A stretch of 64,000 nt of DNA from Coriolopsis trogii. Lineage: Eukaryota; Basidiomycota; Agaricomycetes; Polyporales; Polyporaceae. The notes under the pieces were generated by a model. That model did no database searches. It saw only the letters and a program-made list of their open reading frames with translations, and had not been told where the DNA came from. Both the position numbers and the translations under genes were made by a program. This document shows positions 11,292 through 22,461 of the stretch, one piece after another; position 1 is the first letter of the stretch, and the number at the start of each line of letters is the position of its first letter. The stretch covers positions 2,790,001-2,854,000 of the forward strand of contig JAHYIO010000001.1 in assembly GCA_020543525.1 (NCBI GenBank). Reading direction: 5' to 3'.

Positions 11292-14200
11292 TCATGTCCA
11301 AGAGAAATTGAGGAGCTTGCGGAAGATAGCGGCATCCTTGTGGTTAGGATCACGGGATGCAACGCGCGGCCCGCCCGACCTATAGTTGTCTTCGAACTCT
11401 AGGTCTGGGAGCGCGATACGAGAGCGTTGCATCTAGCAAGCGGAGTCAGCAGCAATAACAGGCTAAAAGTAACTGACATATACCTCGTAATCCATGAGAG
11501 CGTCCTCATGGTGGATCAAGAACAACTTGCGGATTTCGCCACGATCGGGGAATCTATCATACTCCCCACTTTCGCGACAACCCTTCTGACATTGAACGAT
11601 TGTGTCGATGAAGCGCGCCATCATGTTGAACTTCGCCCAATGGATCTTAGTGGTGTCATCATCATGGTAGTCAGGGTTTCCCTCATGGGCACGGATGAGG
11701 TCGGAAAGGTGAATCTCTCTGCATGGTATCATGAATGACCGCAACTTGAAATCGAACAAGACAATACGCACAAAGCGGGTATACATGCGCCTTTCGTATT
11801 CCTCAGGGCCATTCGGTACTTCTGATGTGATCTCACGGACTGCAGGAGCTGATCCCACTGCTGGAAATTCTTCCAGTGTTCGCTCGACTTTGTCCTGAGG
11901 AGCTCGAGCGACTCGTCACCCTCGAATGTCGCACTGTTGATACCCGCGATGACCGCACGCAGACCAGAGTAGTTGTGAAGGTTCCGCAGCCGATTTGCCA
12001 CGTCGATGAACTTCTCTATCTGACGTGCACGCGCTTTGGGCTTGTCGTGGCAGAGGATGAGGGAGACGACCCTGGATAGACCGTCGGTGAGTAAGTCGAT
12101 AGTTATATAAGTTGGGGATCACAACGCACCATTCACCAAAGTGATTGGAGATGAGATTATACACGGTAATTGGGTCGGCCTCCGTATCCTTCTTGCCCTG
12201 CACCAACACGTGCTGAAGCCAATGGCGTGGCTGCAATGCAGTAATAGTTAGTGAGTACGACGATCATGAGCTTCTTGACTACAGTGACGCACCTCAATAC
12301 GCAAGAAGAACTGACACTGTATACGAGTCATCTCCTGAGCGATATCAGCTGGATCGCAACTGTGAAGTGCTTGACTCGTGGTCTGGAGAGTTCGCAAAAT
12401 AGACTTCTGGGATAACGTCGAATTGGGTGCATAAGCGGGATCGGGTGCTTGACCAGCAGGTGTTGAATTGTTGATAAGCGCCTTCGCTGTCAACGGCAGA
12501 CTTGCTTTGCGTTCGCGCGCAAACCCCGAGTGCGAGTTGGACCCGTTCGTTGGGGCGTTGTCCGCTGGCATAGGGGAAGGGCTCCCGGAGCGCTGGGAAG
12601 CGACGTTGTCCATAAGGTACGAGTGCTCTTCATCATCCGAAAGACTGGATGTGTCGGAACTCTCGTCGTCGACTTTTAGACCCCAGGACGCGTCCTTATC
12701 CCTCAAGCTCGACACCATCTCGAGGAAGGGAAGGAACTCAGCGCCATAGTGAAGCAAGTAAGTCTTGTTTAGGATCGACTTGATCAGGGCAGCCAGAGCG
12801 CCGGAAGCGCCAGATACAGCGAAGTCGGTGGGGTACAAGCTGATCCAGTGGTCCAACAACTGACAGATCCTGTATGTCTATAAGCACCCATTATACATTC
12901 GATACATCGTGGGACATACCTCATTTGTGCATAACACGCGAACATAGGATCGCCAGTTGGAGTATCGAGCGCCCTCATTCGCTTCTGCATGGACAGCAAG
13001 ACTGTTCGAGGACTCGCAAATCGCCGGTATGTCAAAAGAAAATGAGAAATGAAAACAGGATCTGCGCATTACTCAGCAACTGCCTCGCTGAGGAAACGCG
13101 TAAGACTCACCATCATCGCAAACGGCCATGAACAGGAGCTTGTTCAACAGATCCTCGAGGCTCATCCACGGAGGCGCGCGCCTGGAGAACATTCAGGACC
13201 GAAGTCGAATATCAGATAGAAATTAGCAAGCACTCACGATTCCTTCATGGACATCTCTCTAGCCCCGTCCGACGTCGAGACATCCGTTGTGCTTGATGGA
13301 CCATCGGTCACGATACCCGCAAGTGCGTGCAAGGAGGAATGGCTGCTGTTCCTGCCTGCACTGTAGACGGCAGCATGACCCTCTCGCTCTTCACGCTTGG
13401 ACTTCTCGTGCTCTGATAGTAGGTCACTGGTAGAGCGTGCACGCGTAGGGGATGTAGGAGTTGTGGACGTGGTAGCGGCAGCAGTACTCGTCAATGGCAA
13501 GTGGTAACCACGAGTCGCTTGAGATGTCGACTGAGAAGGCGCATGACTCGGTGTCCGACCAGTGGGCGAGGGCTGCTGGTGAGGATGGATGCCATGCGAG
13601 GAAGCGGTGGGTGTAGCAGATGATGCGCGTGATATATCCCACGGTGCGGGTGAGGTGGCCGAGAGAATAGCGGGTGAAGCCGGGTTTCTGTAGTAATCGT
13701 TGGCACCATACTCTACGAGCACGAACGTGCATTAGTTACGAAACACCGTGGCGGTGGCGACACGAAATGCGTACCTTGTTGGCGAGTGAGAGACTTGAAG
13801 ACCCACTGGAAAGCCTTGCGGATTCTCTCTTTACCAGCCTCAGTCGCAATGGTTGCTTCCACGAGACCAACGTCGTAATTGTTGAGCACATCGACAGCTT
13901 CCTTGGGATTAACTCGATGCTCCAGTTCGGATTTGCAAGCAAGCACTACACATGGAGCACGAAGTTCACCAAAGGCTCCTGCGTTGCGGGTCAAAAGCGG
14001 AAATCAAAGAGTTGAGAGAGGACACATACGAAGGAGATCCTCCACATGCTTGAGAGAATTGTCCTCCGTCACGTCATAGCAGATGATGATGCCATCCCAA
14101 GCATCGGACGCATCCTCCCATACCCCTGAGGCTTCCCTCAGATTGAAGGTAGAGACATCCGCCTCCAAAACACGTAGTGTGCATTCTCCAAGATCTTGGA

Positions 14201-15380
14201 CGGCAGGAATCTTGCCCCTCCGTGCAATGTCTCGAGGTACATTAGCTGATGGCTCAATCACACTGATCGAGCTAACGCACAAGTAAAAGCGCCATTGCCT
14301 CCTTGACTCTCCACGGTCACTTCTTCTGGCTGTCCCAATCCGTATTCCTTGAGTCCTTTCCGGATAACTGTCGATTTTCCACAGCCGTGGGGTCCGACGA
14401 CAAGAAGCGTGATCTCGGGCAACGGATAGCCCTGTGTAGAGACATGTCAGCACGATATGTTGTATGACGGATTGTTAGCGGTGTCATGGAAAAGGTACCA
14501 TGAACAGGAAAAAAAAATGTATGAGGCAGATATTGGGCAGAGTTCATGATAACCTCTCCAGACAGTGGCGAAGCAGCATGACTTTAGAGTGTGTACGTAC
14601 CGGGGCGAGACCTTGCTTGACGCTTCTGATGTTCAAGCTGCTACTCCTAGAGGGAGACGTTGCCGCCACAGACGCTATGCGGGCTTGCATCGAAGGGGCC
14701 GACCCTTTCGCCTGAAGTCGTGATGGCATGGGTAGCTCTCCGGGTCGCACTGAATGGCGTGAGGATTGCTTGCTCTTGCGCGTGCGCATGGCGAAGTCTT
14801 CAGAGCGTTCGACGTCCGACTCGTCCAAGTCGCGGTCATCAGTAGTCGTGCTGACGCTCGTACCCCGACTGCGTGATGCGGACGAGTACCCGGTCGAACG
14901 CTTATCGCGGTCAGCCCAGGGCGGGCGAAAGGTGCTCGCTGCTGCGTCGGGCTGGCGTGAGGAGGTAGTAGAGCGGTCAACATCGGCCTGGGAAACCCGG
15001 AAGTCGGTAGCAAGGGGGCTCGGAGGCTTCGAACGTGGGCTCGTTATGCTGGCATGCTTGTGGGTGACGAATGAGTCAACCGATATCGACTTCCTGAGGC
15101 CGGTGGGGTTGGGAGTCATTGGGGGTGCGGGAGGAGGGTAGAGATAGGCAGGAGAGCCGTTGCCTGAAGACGAGCTGGGCTGATCCGGGGAGAGGGACGT
15201 GTGAGCGGTCAGGAAGGTATCCTGAGAGGCGAAGGGAGAAGCTGAGGAGAGACGAGAGGAGGCAGACTCGGATCTCTTCTGGCCAGCATTGTGGCCAAAG
15301 AGCTTGGAGGTGTCAGGCATCTGAATCGGCGGAAGAGAAGGGATTCGGGGGAGGTCGATAGGGGGATTTTTCGAAGTCAT
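11292..15380 (-). CDS. Ras guanine-nucleotide exchange factor with N-terminal Ras-like P-loop domain
   Basis: The protein opens with about 270 Ser/Pro-rich residues (from 15380). A P-loop domain follows: LPEITLLVV, Walker A GPHGCGKST at about 14369-14395, then DGIIICYDVTEDNS and VVLACKSELEHRV, as in Ras-like GTPases. Its NKxD-equivalent reads CKSE and no clear DxxG is visible, so GTP binding or hydrolysis is doubtful. A second disordered segment leads to a RasGEF-N domain (DPVFISHFLLTYRRFASP) and the catalytic RasGEF domain (FIDVANRLRNLHNYSGLRAV, HEGNPDYHDDDTTKIHWAKF). The last exon ends RKLLNFSWT at 11292. It would activate Ras/Rap proteins at membranes. This domain order is, from memory, shared by other Agaricomycetes. 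Confidence 0.88.
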
Positions 15381-15898
15381 GATGAGGCGGTGGCGGTGTG
15401 TTTCATGGGGGGTGTCTCGAGCAGACTCAGGGTATACTCATTTGCCCCCAAGACAGCAGGGAAGAGAGACGAACGAATGGATGAGACCGCGCTCGTCGTC
15501 AAATGCAACCACCAGGGCGTGAGCGTTGACGATGGTCGGCACAGTCAGTCCACTCTCACCGGGCGGCCGACGACCGCCCATCTCCTTCCTCCCCTCGCTT
15601 GGCCTATCATGTGACTATCCCAAGCAATCGATATTCTCCCATCCGCTTTCGTCCTCGCTTGCGTGGTTTGAGGATGAGGAGAAACTTGAAGCCAACGTGC
15701 CCATCCAACGGAATAACACGTCTGTTGTATATAACTGCCCGCAGGCCCACGTTAATGACTGTAACTTGAGTCAAGCACACGTCCGCCGCATGTTCCCCAG
15801 CCTGCCTAACATGCGCGAGGACTCCATAAAGCCCTCTTCAGACCTCATGTCGCGCAAAATCTCTCCTTCGCTCGTCGTACAACCCCTCTGTGTCCACT
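15381..15898. other. Divergent promoter region, RasGEF and small membrane protein
   Basis: The two genes are transcribed away from each other from this 518-bp gap. A TATATAA run near 15728-15735 lies about 165 bp before the plus-strand start and could be a TATA element for it; support is weak. No gene is seen. Confidence 0.5.
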
Positions 15899-16591
15899 AT
15901 GCGACAGCGTCGAACAGTCGTCCGGCCGCGGGCCAACTACCATCCCTTCCTGTTCACCCTCATGACCTTGACGGCGGCGGCAGAGCTTGGATTAACCGCT
16001 TTCCTCATCAGCGCAGGAAACGAAGCACGATCCTGGGCCAGTCCCAGCTACCACTCGCTGTCTGTCCCTCGCAGCTCCAAATGTCGACCGCCTCTGACGG
16101 ATAGCCATTTGCGTAACAGCCTCATTCTCCTCTGCTTTTCATCAGCGTGGACTCTGCTGTTTTCGACAGCCTATGTCCTCTGGATCGTTGACGGAGCCGT
16201 ACACCTGCTGGCCCAAGTCGCGAGCTCCGTCTTCTGGCTCCTCCTGACCTCCGTTCTATGGGTAAGCCAATCCGTCAAGCGACGAAAGGCTCTGCTGACC
16301 GTGTCCACAGGGCGTTGGCGCAGGGTTGATGCATAATGCACGCACAGGTGGAGATTGCGCAGGACACCCGCCCTTATCACGGTGAGTGTCTGATTACACC
16401 CATACACGCTGCACCGTGCCAGTGACTGATTGCGATGTTGATGTTACAGCTGCCGTCAAACGCTCACTGTCGAGGCATTGGGATGGACAGAGTTCAGCCT
16501 GTGCTGCGTGACACTCGCAGCGACAGTGCTTTGGATGCGAACGGGCCTAGGCAAGAGAAAGTCTATCAGGGACTCAAGGACTTATGTTTGA
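15899..16591 (+). CDS. Small four-helix membrane protein, MARVEL-like
   Basis: Three exons encode about 190 residues. Exon 1 starts at the ATG at 15899 (MRQRRTVVRPRANYHP) and ends SVLW at a GT donor. Exon 2 reads GVGAGLMHNARTGG. Exon 3 ends GLGKRKSIRDSRTYV at the TGA at 16589-16591. Hydrophobic segments are FLFTLMTLTAAAELGLTAFL, SLILLCFSSAWTLLF, a third ending FWLLLTSVLWGVGAG and a fourth, LCCVTLAATVLWM, with a basic tail. The topology and the Glu in the first helix resemble fungal MARVEL-domain proteins; that family call is inferred from topology, not from a firm motif. Its function is unknown. Confidence 0.75.
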
Positions 16592-17086
16592 TGGAACGGA
16601 AGGACTTGTATGGTATGCCCACCTCCATGTATGCGCACATGGACGCCATATATGTTTATGCTAGCTGGCCTAGCCCCTGTATGTTGTTCTGGTATTTGCA
16701 ACCTGCTAAACTGCAGCGGCCCAGTCGATTTTTCTCGGTAGAGCTTATGAGCCATAGTCACAGGCTTGAACAAGTTGGTGGTCAGTGACAGGGAAACGAC
16801 TTTTGGTTGTCGGGCCGAGTCGGAGCAGTCGGTTAGCTGTAGACCCGGCGCCCAACGGATGAAGTCACCAACTGAGCTTATCTGATAAGATGAAGGTGAC
16901 GACCTTCGTTACTTGGGCTCTGAGAACCCCACTTGTCTTTCTCTACTCATACGCTTGAGAGTCGTCCGCGGACCCGGTCCACCGCCGTCTATCTCTCAGG
17001 GCGACAACAGTCCTGCTGCGCTGTTAGGACCTCCCATACTCCGTCGCTCGACCAGTCCGCCAGCCTGTGGACCTGTTCCCATTATC
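16592..17086. other. Gap before the MFS transporter
   Basis: Holds the 3' UTR of the small membrane protein and the MFS promoter. No supported coding sequence was seen. Confidence 0.6.
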
Positions 17087-19426
17087 ATGCCTTCTCCCGA
17101 CGTCTCAGCTCGATTGCCCCTCCTCGATGACGAGCAACATGGGGACAGGCAACCCGAGTACGTGTTCGACGAGGACGACATTGAAGAACGTAGAGCAGAG
17201 GCTGCTCTCGTCAACGATGGTCAGGACCGCCCTTCACCTTCTCCCGCTCGAGCATATTTCATCCGCACCCTGGCATTGCTCTGTGCATGCTCATTGAGTG
17301 TTGGCAGCCATTAGTGCGTACGGCTGGATTCATGGCTTTCTTTGAACTCATATTTATGCTATTCAGTTCATCATACATACTCGGACCCCTCAAGTCTCGT
17401 CTTGCACGCGAGATGGGCACCAATAACACCGAGTTCTCCCTCCTCATCTCAGCGTTCTCTCTGAACAGTACCTGGACTCCCCTTGTAGGCGGTCTTCTAG
17501 CGAGTCGACTGGGTACAACTTTTACGAGTATCCTTGCTACAGGAGTCATCTTCCTAGGTGCGTCTACTCGTTCCATTAGCCGTGCTCTGCCTTAGTTTCG
17601 CACCTCAGGCCAAGCATGTCTCCTCATTGGAAACCTCTCCAACAGTGTGCGCATGATGGCGTTCGGAATGTTCGTCTTTGGCTTTGGAGTCAGCCCACTG
17701 GCAGTCGTTCAAGAAACCATCATCGTCCGGTTCTTCAAGTCGCATGGTCTCGGGGTCTCGCTTGCTCTGGGCTTGGTCGCGGGCAAGGGTGCATCCTTCA
17801 TCTCGGCTCTCACATCGTATCCTCTGTCAGAACGATTTGGGCCCCATGCGCCTTTCTACGCGTCCACCCTGCTCACCGCATTCTCGTTCGCCATCAATCT
17901 GGTATATTTATTCGCTTCAAAGTGGCTGGTTCGCGAGTCTGGCACGGAACTTGAGGCATCGGAGATACGTGCGGAAGCACATTCACGCGCGGCATCTTCT
18001 GTCGGTATCTCTTCCGAAGCTGAGGCTCTCGAGGAGGTGGCAAAGAAGCGCATGGTGTATCTCCGGGATATTACGAAGCTGGGAGACGTATTCTGGGCGT
18101 AAGTCATATCGCAGTCAGCTCCTTGAACAGTCACTGATGATTGTCATAGCTACATTGGTCTGAATGTACTATGCGGAGCTATCTGGGCTCCGTTCACGCA
18201 TCTTGTTGCGTGAGTCGACGTCCTGTTTCGTCGTCCATTCGGTCTAACGGTTCCCTCTAGCAATATTCTGCAGCGTCGTTACGATCTACCCGAGGCTGAA
18301 GCTAGTCTCAAGGCATCCTACGTTCTCGCCGGAAGCGTCTTTCTCTACCCGATTGTACGTCTTCACGTCGTTGTCATCTTGCACGCTCTTATAGTCTACA
18401 CAGACCGGCTTCGTGATAGATCGAGTCAAGAAGCGCGGTTTCGTCATGAAGCTTTTCCTGCTTTCTGGCATCCTGACCCTCTGTTGTTACCTCTGGCTGG
18501 CGGCACCACCAGCTTTGACTAAGACACCTATGCCGGCCATCGCCTCATTCGCTCTTGGACACGGGTTCTCACCTCGTGAGTAGCCAAATGAATTCTTTGC
18601 AGTTTTTCTCATGTCTCCTTCTAGTTCTTTTGGTAATCATCGTTCCACGTATCGTGCCCTTGAAATACGTATCTACGACGCTCGGTGCGCACAAGGCGGT
18701 AAGAAGTCGTTGTCTCACATATGAGCTTACATTTACCATCCCGTACAGCTGGAACAAACAGGTTCTACTATCTTCCAAACGCTCGCGGGCCTTGCTCTAG
18801 ACATCAAGACTAAGAACCCGAAACCAACAGAGAAACTGTCGCCAATTGACGGTGATGACAAGGACGTTCAGTATCTGTTGAACGCGTTCGTCATTCTCAA
18901 CAGCCTCGAGATCATCGGCATCGTAGGTCTGGCCAGACTAGACCGTAAACACAAGCAGGCAGCTAGTCGACGCATGAGTGCGCTGTTATCTCAGACGGTG
19001 GACGAGAGCGACGAAGGGACGACTGCTACCCAGAAACCCTCGGTTGCAGAAGACGGCTGGGAGGCTGAACCGTCGTCCAGCGATGTAGGCGCGCACCGGA
19101 GAGGAGGGAGCATTAGCCGACATTTCGCGCGACCTTCCAGCGCGGAGCAGAGCATCCCTTTGCTTGGTAGCAATTCGCGCTCATCGACTTCCCGACGTGG
19201 TAGTCGCTATCTTGTCGAAGCCATTGGAGAGACCCCTGACGCACCTGCGCCTGTGAATGTGAAGGTGCTCCGGACGAAGGCTGAGGTCAGGCGGGGAGAG
19301 TGGTTTGCGGTGCTGTCTGGGGTGATGATCGCGTTCGCGTGGGCGTTGTTCATGGGTACGGCGTGGTACCGATTGAGATCGAAGGAGGAGAGAGGAGGTG
19401 GAAGTGCCAACCTCGCAATGCTTTAG
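17087..19426 (+). CDS. Major facilitator superfamily transporter, MFSD1-like
   Basis: A multi-pass membrane transporter. The start at 17087 gives MPSPDVSARLPLLDDEQ, a cytosolic acidic leader whose LPLLDDE looks like an acidic dileucine-type sorting signal. Exon 1 joins the next as SVGSHYSSYILGPLKSRL; a 77-nt frame between them is intron. Transmembrane segments include NSTWTPLVGGLLASRLG, ATGVIFLGQACLL, MMAFGMFVFGFGVSPLAVV and ALGLVAGKGASFISAL, then a charged central loop of about 60 residues, then LNVLCGAIWAPFTH, LPEAEASLKASYVLAGSVF, FLLSGILTLCCYLWL and a last helix VLSGVMIAFAWALFMG. The order and the LNSTWTP region resemble MFSD1, a lysosomal or vacuolar dipeptide exporter in animals; substrate here is inferred only. 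Confidence 0.85.
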
Positions 19427-19764
19427 TTAGCGCAAGTCTGAGGAAGTCGCAACGCACAGGCTGTAATTTATTCTGATCGTATGACATAGTCTGATGTGTG
19501 TAAGGCTGGGCATGAGCCATGTGTATAGTACACAGCCCTTGCTAATGCGCGGTTAAGACCAGTGTCTATGAAGGTGTGTAATCAACGGTCCTCGGTTGAC
19601 ACCATCTGCATTGGAATGTGAGCTGGGGTTAAGTATTGCTGTGGCTAAAGGGACTAACGATAGTTAACTTCTTGTTATAGGCGGGAACAGTTAGTGCACG
19701 ATAGTCAAACGCCCTAGAAGAGCGGCAACCATGAGTTAAAAGTCGCCATTGGAACTATTTGCAC
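19427..19764. other. Convergent gap, MFS and MYND genes
   Basis: The 3' ends of two converging genes meet here. It is AT-richer than its surroundings, as expected for 3' UTRs. No gene was seen. Confidence 0.6.
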
Positions 19765-20650
19765 CTACTTGATGAGATCTTGTGTGGTACCAGGCTTATC
19801 ACCATCACTTCCATCCGGGTCACGATGCTTCCACTCGGAGACTTTTTCAAGCAACTCAGGAGTGATCAAGCGCGTGAAATAACACGCTTGCCAAGCCGAC
19901 GCCTCAGAGACCCACATGGCGCGGACAAGTATCTCCTTGCTCCCGGGCTTCAGGTATCCTTGCGCCAGCAGAAGTTGGCGCTGCCGCTCCGCGACATCGT
20001 TGAGCGTGGACGGAACGTCTTCGTTCGCAAGGCTGGCAGCCTTGCCAATTTGGAACAGCTTTGGGATCTTCTCCGGGAGCGGTGGAGGCTCCTCTCCCCT
20101 CATGTAGTACATGATGCGCTCTGTTGCCATTTTCACGTCTGTGGACTCAACCCGGCAGGATAGCACCACTGCATGAGTTTCTGCCCTTTCGGGGTGGTTC
20201 ACGAGGTCGAGGGCTTTCGCGATGATGCCGTCGACTTGAGACATCAGTTCATCGTCAGAGAGTATGCGCTCGGCGACCTTGATGTCCGGTGGGCGTGAGG
20301 GGGCGGGCGTGCCGGTATTCGTCTTGCTGCATATCAGCTTGTGCTGCTTCCTGTGCGGCCTGGTATGGGCAACTTGGGTGCAAAGCATGCGATCGCGCTC
20401 ACCAGTCAGCCTTTTGGCACTAAATGTTTGACAGATAATCAGAAGTGTGGTCGCGAGTACTAGCGGTCAGTCGACGCACTTCTTTGGAACAATAGCCCAT
20501 GACTTTACACTGCTGTCCTCAACATCTGAATAACCGCACGGGGGTGGTAGGTGCACTCACTCCGCTGCAGAGCTTGATATTTTGAGGACTCTGTCCCTTC
20601 CGACAGTTTGAGCATTCATGCTCGCGAATGACGGGCCTTTTGCCTGTCAT
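19765..20650 (-). CDS. MYND-type zinc-finger protein
   Basis: Four exons (20650-20561, 20509-20480, 20419-20403, 20359-19765) give 243 residues in frame. The spliced finger has all expected ligands: CSNC near residue 17, then LCSGC, YCSKEC, and DWPHRKQHKLIC, i.e. the C-x2-C, C-x2-C, C-x3-C, H-x3-C pattern. This is a protein-interaction zinc finger. Exon 3 is a 17-nt microexon that carries CQKAD of the finger. The C-terminal 190 residues (DDELMSQVDGIIAKAL, YYMRGEEPPPLPEKIP, FTRLITPELLEKVSEW) match no domain I know. It diverges from RPL15. Confidence 0.85.
20403..20419 (-). other. 17-nt microexon in the MYND gene
   Basis: TGCCAAAAGGCTGACTG is flanked by an upstream AG acceptor and a downstream GTGAGC donor. 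Including it rebuilds CSKEC-QKADW of the MYND finger, and skipping it would shift the frame. Confidence 0.75.
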
Positions 20651-21008
20651 TTGTCTCCGTAGATACGCGTGGTGGTTGCAATGGAGCGGAAGGCGCGACG
20701 CGTTGCGCGTAGTTCCAAAAAGGGAGCGTGTTCAATGCTGTTCACGTGACACGGTAATTGCCGAAGCAGCACCAGATTGAGCGTTGGCCTATCATACTGC
20801 CAAAACAGCTCGACGACCCCCCGACCATCCTCAAGACACACGAGGTGAGTGTTCAAATGCATGCTGGTGTCTCAGGTGAAGCCCGAGATGCTGCCGTTCA
20901 ACTCTGGTAGCGAATGAATGGCGGGATTTGGGTGGATGGCCAAATTGCGATCTGGATGTTGTGCCGTATGGCAGGGTGACTGACTTGTGTCTCCTCCAGC
21001 CCTCAAGA
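20651..21008. other. Divergent promoter of the MYND gene and RPL15, with RPL15 5' UTR
   Basis: Contains TCACGTGA at 20742-20749 and, from 20845 to 20999, the proposed RPL15 5' UTR intron. No separate gene was seen. Confidence 0.6.
20845..20999 (+). other. Probable 5' UTR intron of RPL15
   Basis: A strong GTGAGT donor after ACACACGAG and a pyrimidine-rich CTCCTCCAG acceptor frame a 155-nt segment ending 9 nt before the ATG. I looked for C/D-box snoRNA boxes in it and found none. Confidence 0.6.
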
Positions 21009-21471
21009 TGGGAGCCTACAAGTACATCGGCGAGCTGTACAAAAAGAAGCAGTCGGACGTCCTCCGATTCCTTCTCCGTGTCCGGTGCGCTGTGCTTCAG
21101 CAGGTTCAAAATGTTATGGCGTACTTAAGGACCATTTAGGTGCTGGGAGTACCGCCAACTGAACGTTATTCACCGCGCCTCGCGCCCCTCTCGCCCGGAC
21201 AAGGCTCGCCGTCTTGGTTACAAAGCCAAGCAGGGCTACGTTATCTACCGCGTGCGTGTCCGCCGCGGTAACCGCAAGAAACAGGTTCCCAAGGGTATGT
21301 TCTCATTTGCGGTAGCATGGACGAGATTCTGATCTTGCGCAGGTGCTACCTACGGCAAGCCCGTCCGTCAGGGTGTCAACCAGCTCAAGCCCCAGCGTGG
21401 TTTGAGGAGTGTCGCGGAGGAGCGTGTTGGCAGACGGTGCGGCAACTTGCGTGTCCTGAACTCGTACTGGA

Positions 21472-21511
<40 letters not shown>

Positions 21512-21768
21512 CGTCGACCCCAACCACAAGGCTGTGAGTGTTGCCCGGTTTGACCAAGTAAACGCTTGTGTTCAATCTTGTGCAGATCCGCCGCGACCCC
21601 AGGATCAACTGGATCACGAAGCCTGTACACAAGCACCGCGAGGCTCGTGGTCTCACGTCTGTTGGCAAGCAGAACCGTGGTCTCGGCAAGGGCCACCGCT
21701 ACAACCACACTCCTGGCTGGTCCACCTGGAAGAAGCACAACACGCTCAGCCTCCGCCGCTACCGGTGA
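21009..21768 (+). CDS. RPL15: 60S ribosomal protein L15 (eL15)
   Basis: A core protein of the large ribosomal subunit. Four exons join to about 200 residues with no gap against the family: [17 protein letters not shown], then [18 protein letters not shown] across intron 1, [37 protein letters not shown] across intron 2, [17 protein letters not shown] across intron 3, and [12 protein letters not shown] at the end. A leader intron is likely. Ribosomal protein genes in fungi are highly expressed and commonly have such leader introns. Confidence 0.97.
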
Positions 21769-22394
21769 TCTGTCATTGTACTGTTTTGTCATGCATATTG
21801 TCTCTCGTACCACCATATCACTGCGCATTCATGTCCTCTCATGCTCGTCTATGGATGTATGCCTCCGTGCCGCTTGTCCAAAAAGAGGTTGTTTGCCTCC
21901 TGCCACCTCCTCAGGTCATGCCGGCCACTGTAGCGTGTTGTGCTCCACTACTCGTGTGCGTCAAGCGTCCGACAGGTGTATCCAAGTATAGCCGACGCTG
22001 AAGGAAGTGAGAGGATCAGACGAGACGTCCCCGTTTGAGGAAGTGGAAGGGCACGAGGAGGGCACGTTGCAGCGACGGAATGGAGTTGGACAGATGCGCA
22101 GCCATACGCGCAGAGAACGTCCACGGACACGACATATGGGGCGCTTGGAATTGTCTGCCATCCATGGCCACTTGCTCCGAAGCCCGGGTTTGATCTCTCT
22201 TTTGTCGCCGTGTCTGATCCAATGCTGCCGTCCCTCTCCCCCGACCACCATCTGGCTCCCATCGCTGTCTGCGGCGACGAAGGCTGGTCGCATGCTCAGT
22301 GGCAATATACCTGGCATCTCAAACTGGGTATCCTGACACGCTCTTGAGATCTGCTTTCATTTCCATCCGGATCCACGATCGTCTACTCCCAGAC

Positions 22395-22403
22395 ATATAT
22401 AAG
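22395..22403 (+). promoter_or_regulatory. TATA element of the GH16 gene
   Basis: ATATATAAG lies about 60 bp upstream of the GH16 start codon on the same strand, a normal distance for a regulated fungal gene. Confidence 0.5.
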
Positions 22404-22461
22404 TCGCTCTGTCGTCATCTCGGGTATTTCGACCAAGCCCTCTACTTCTCACTCAGTCCTA

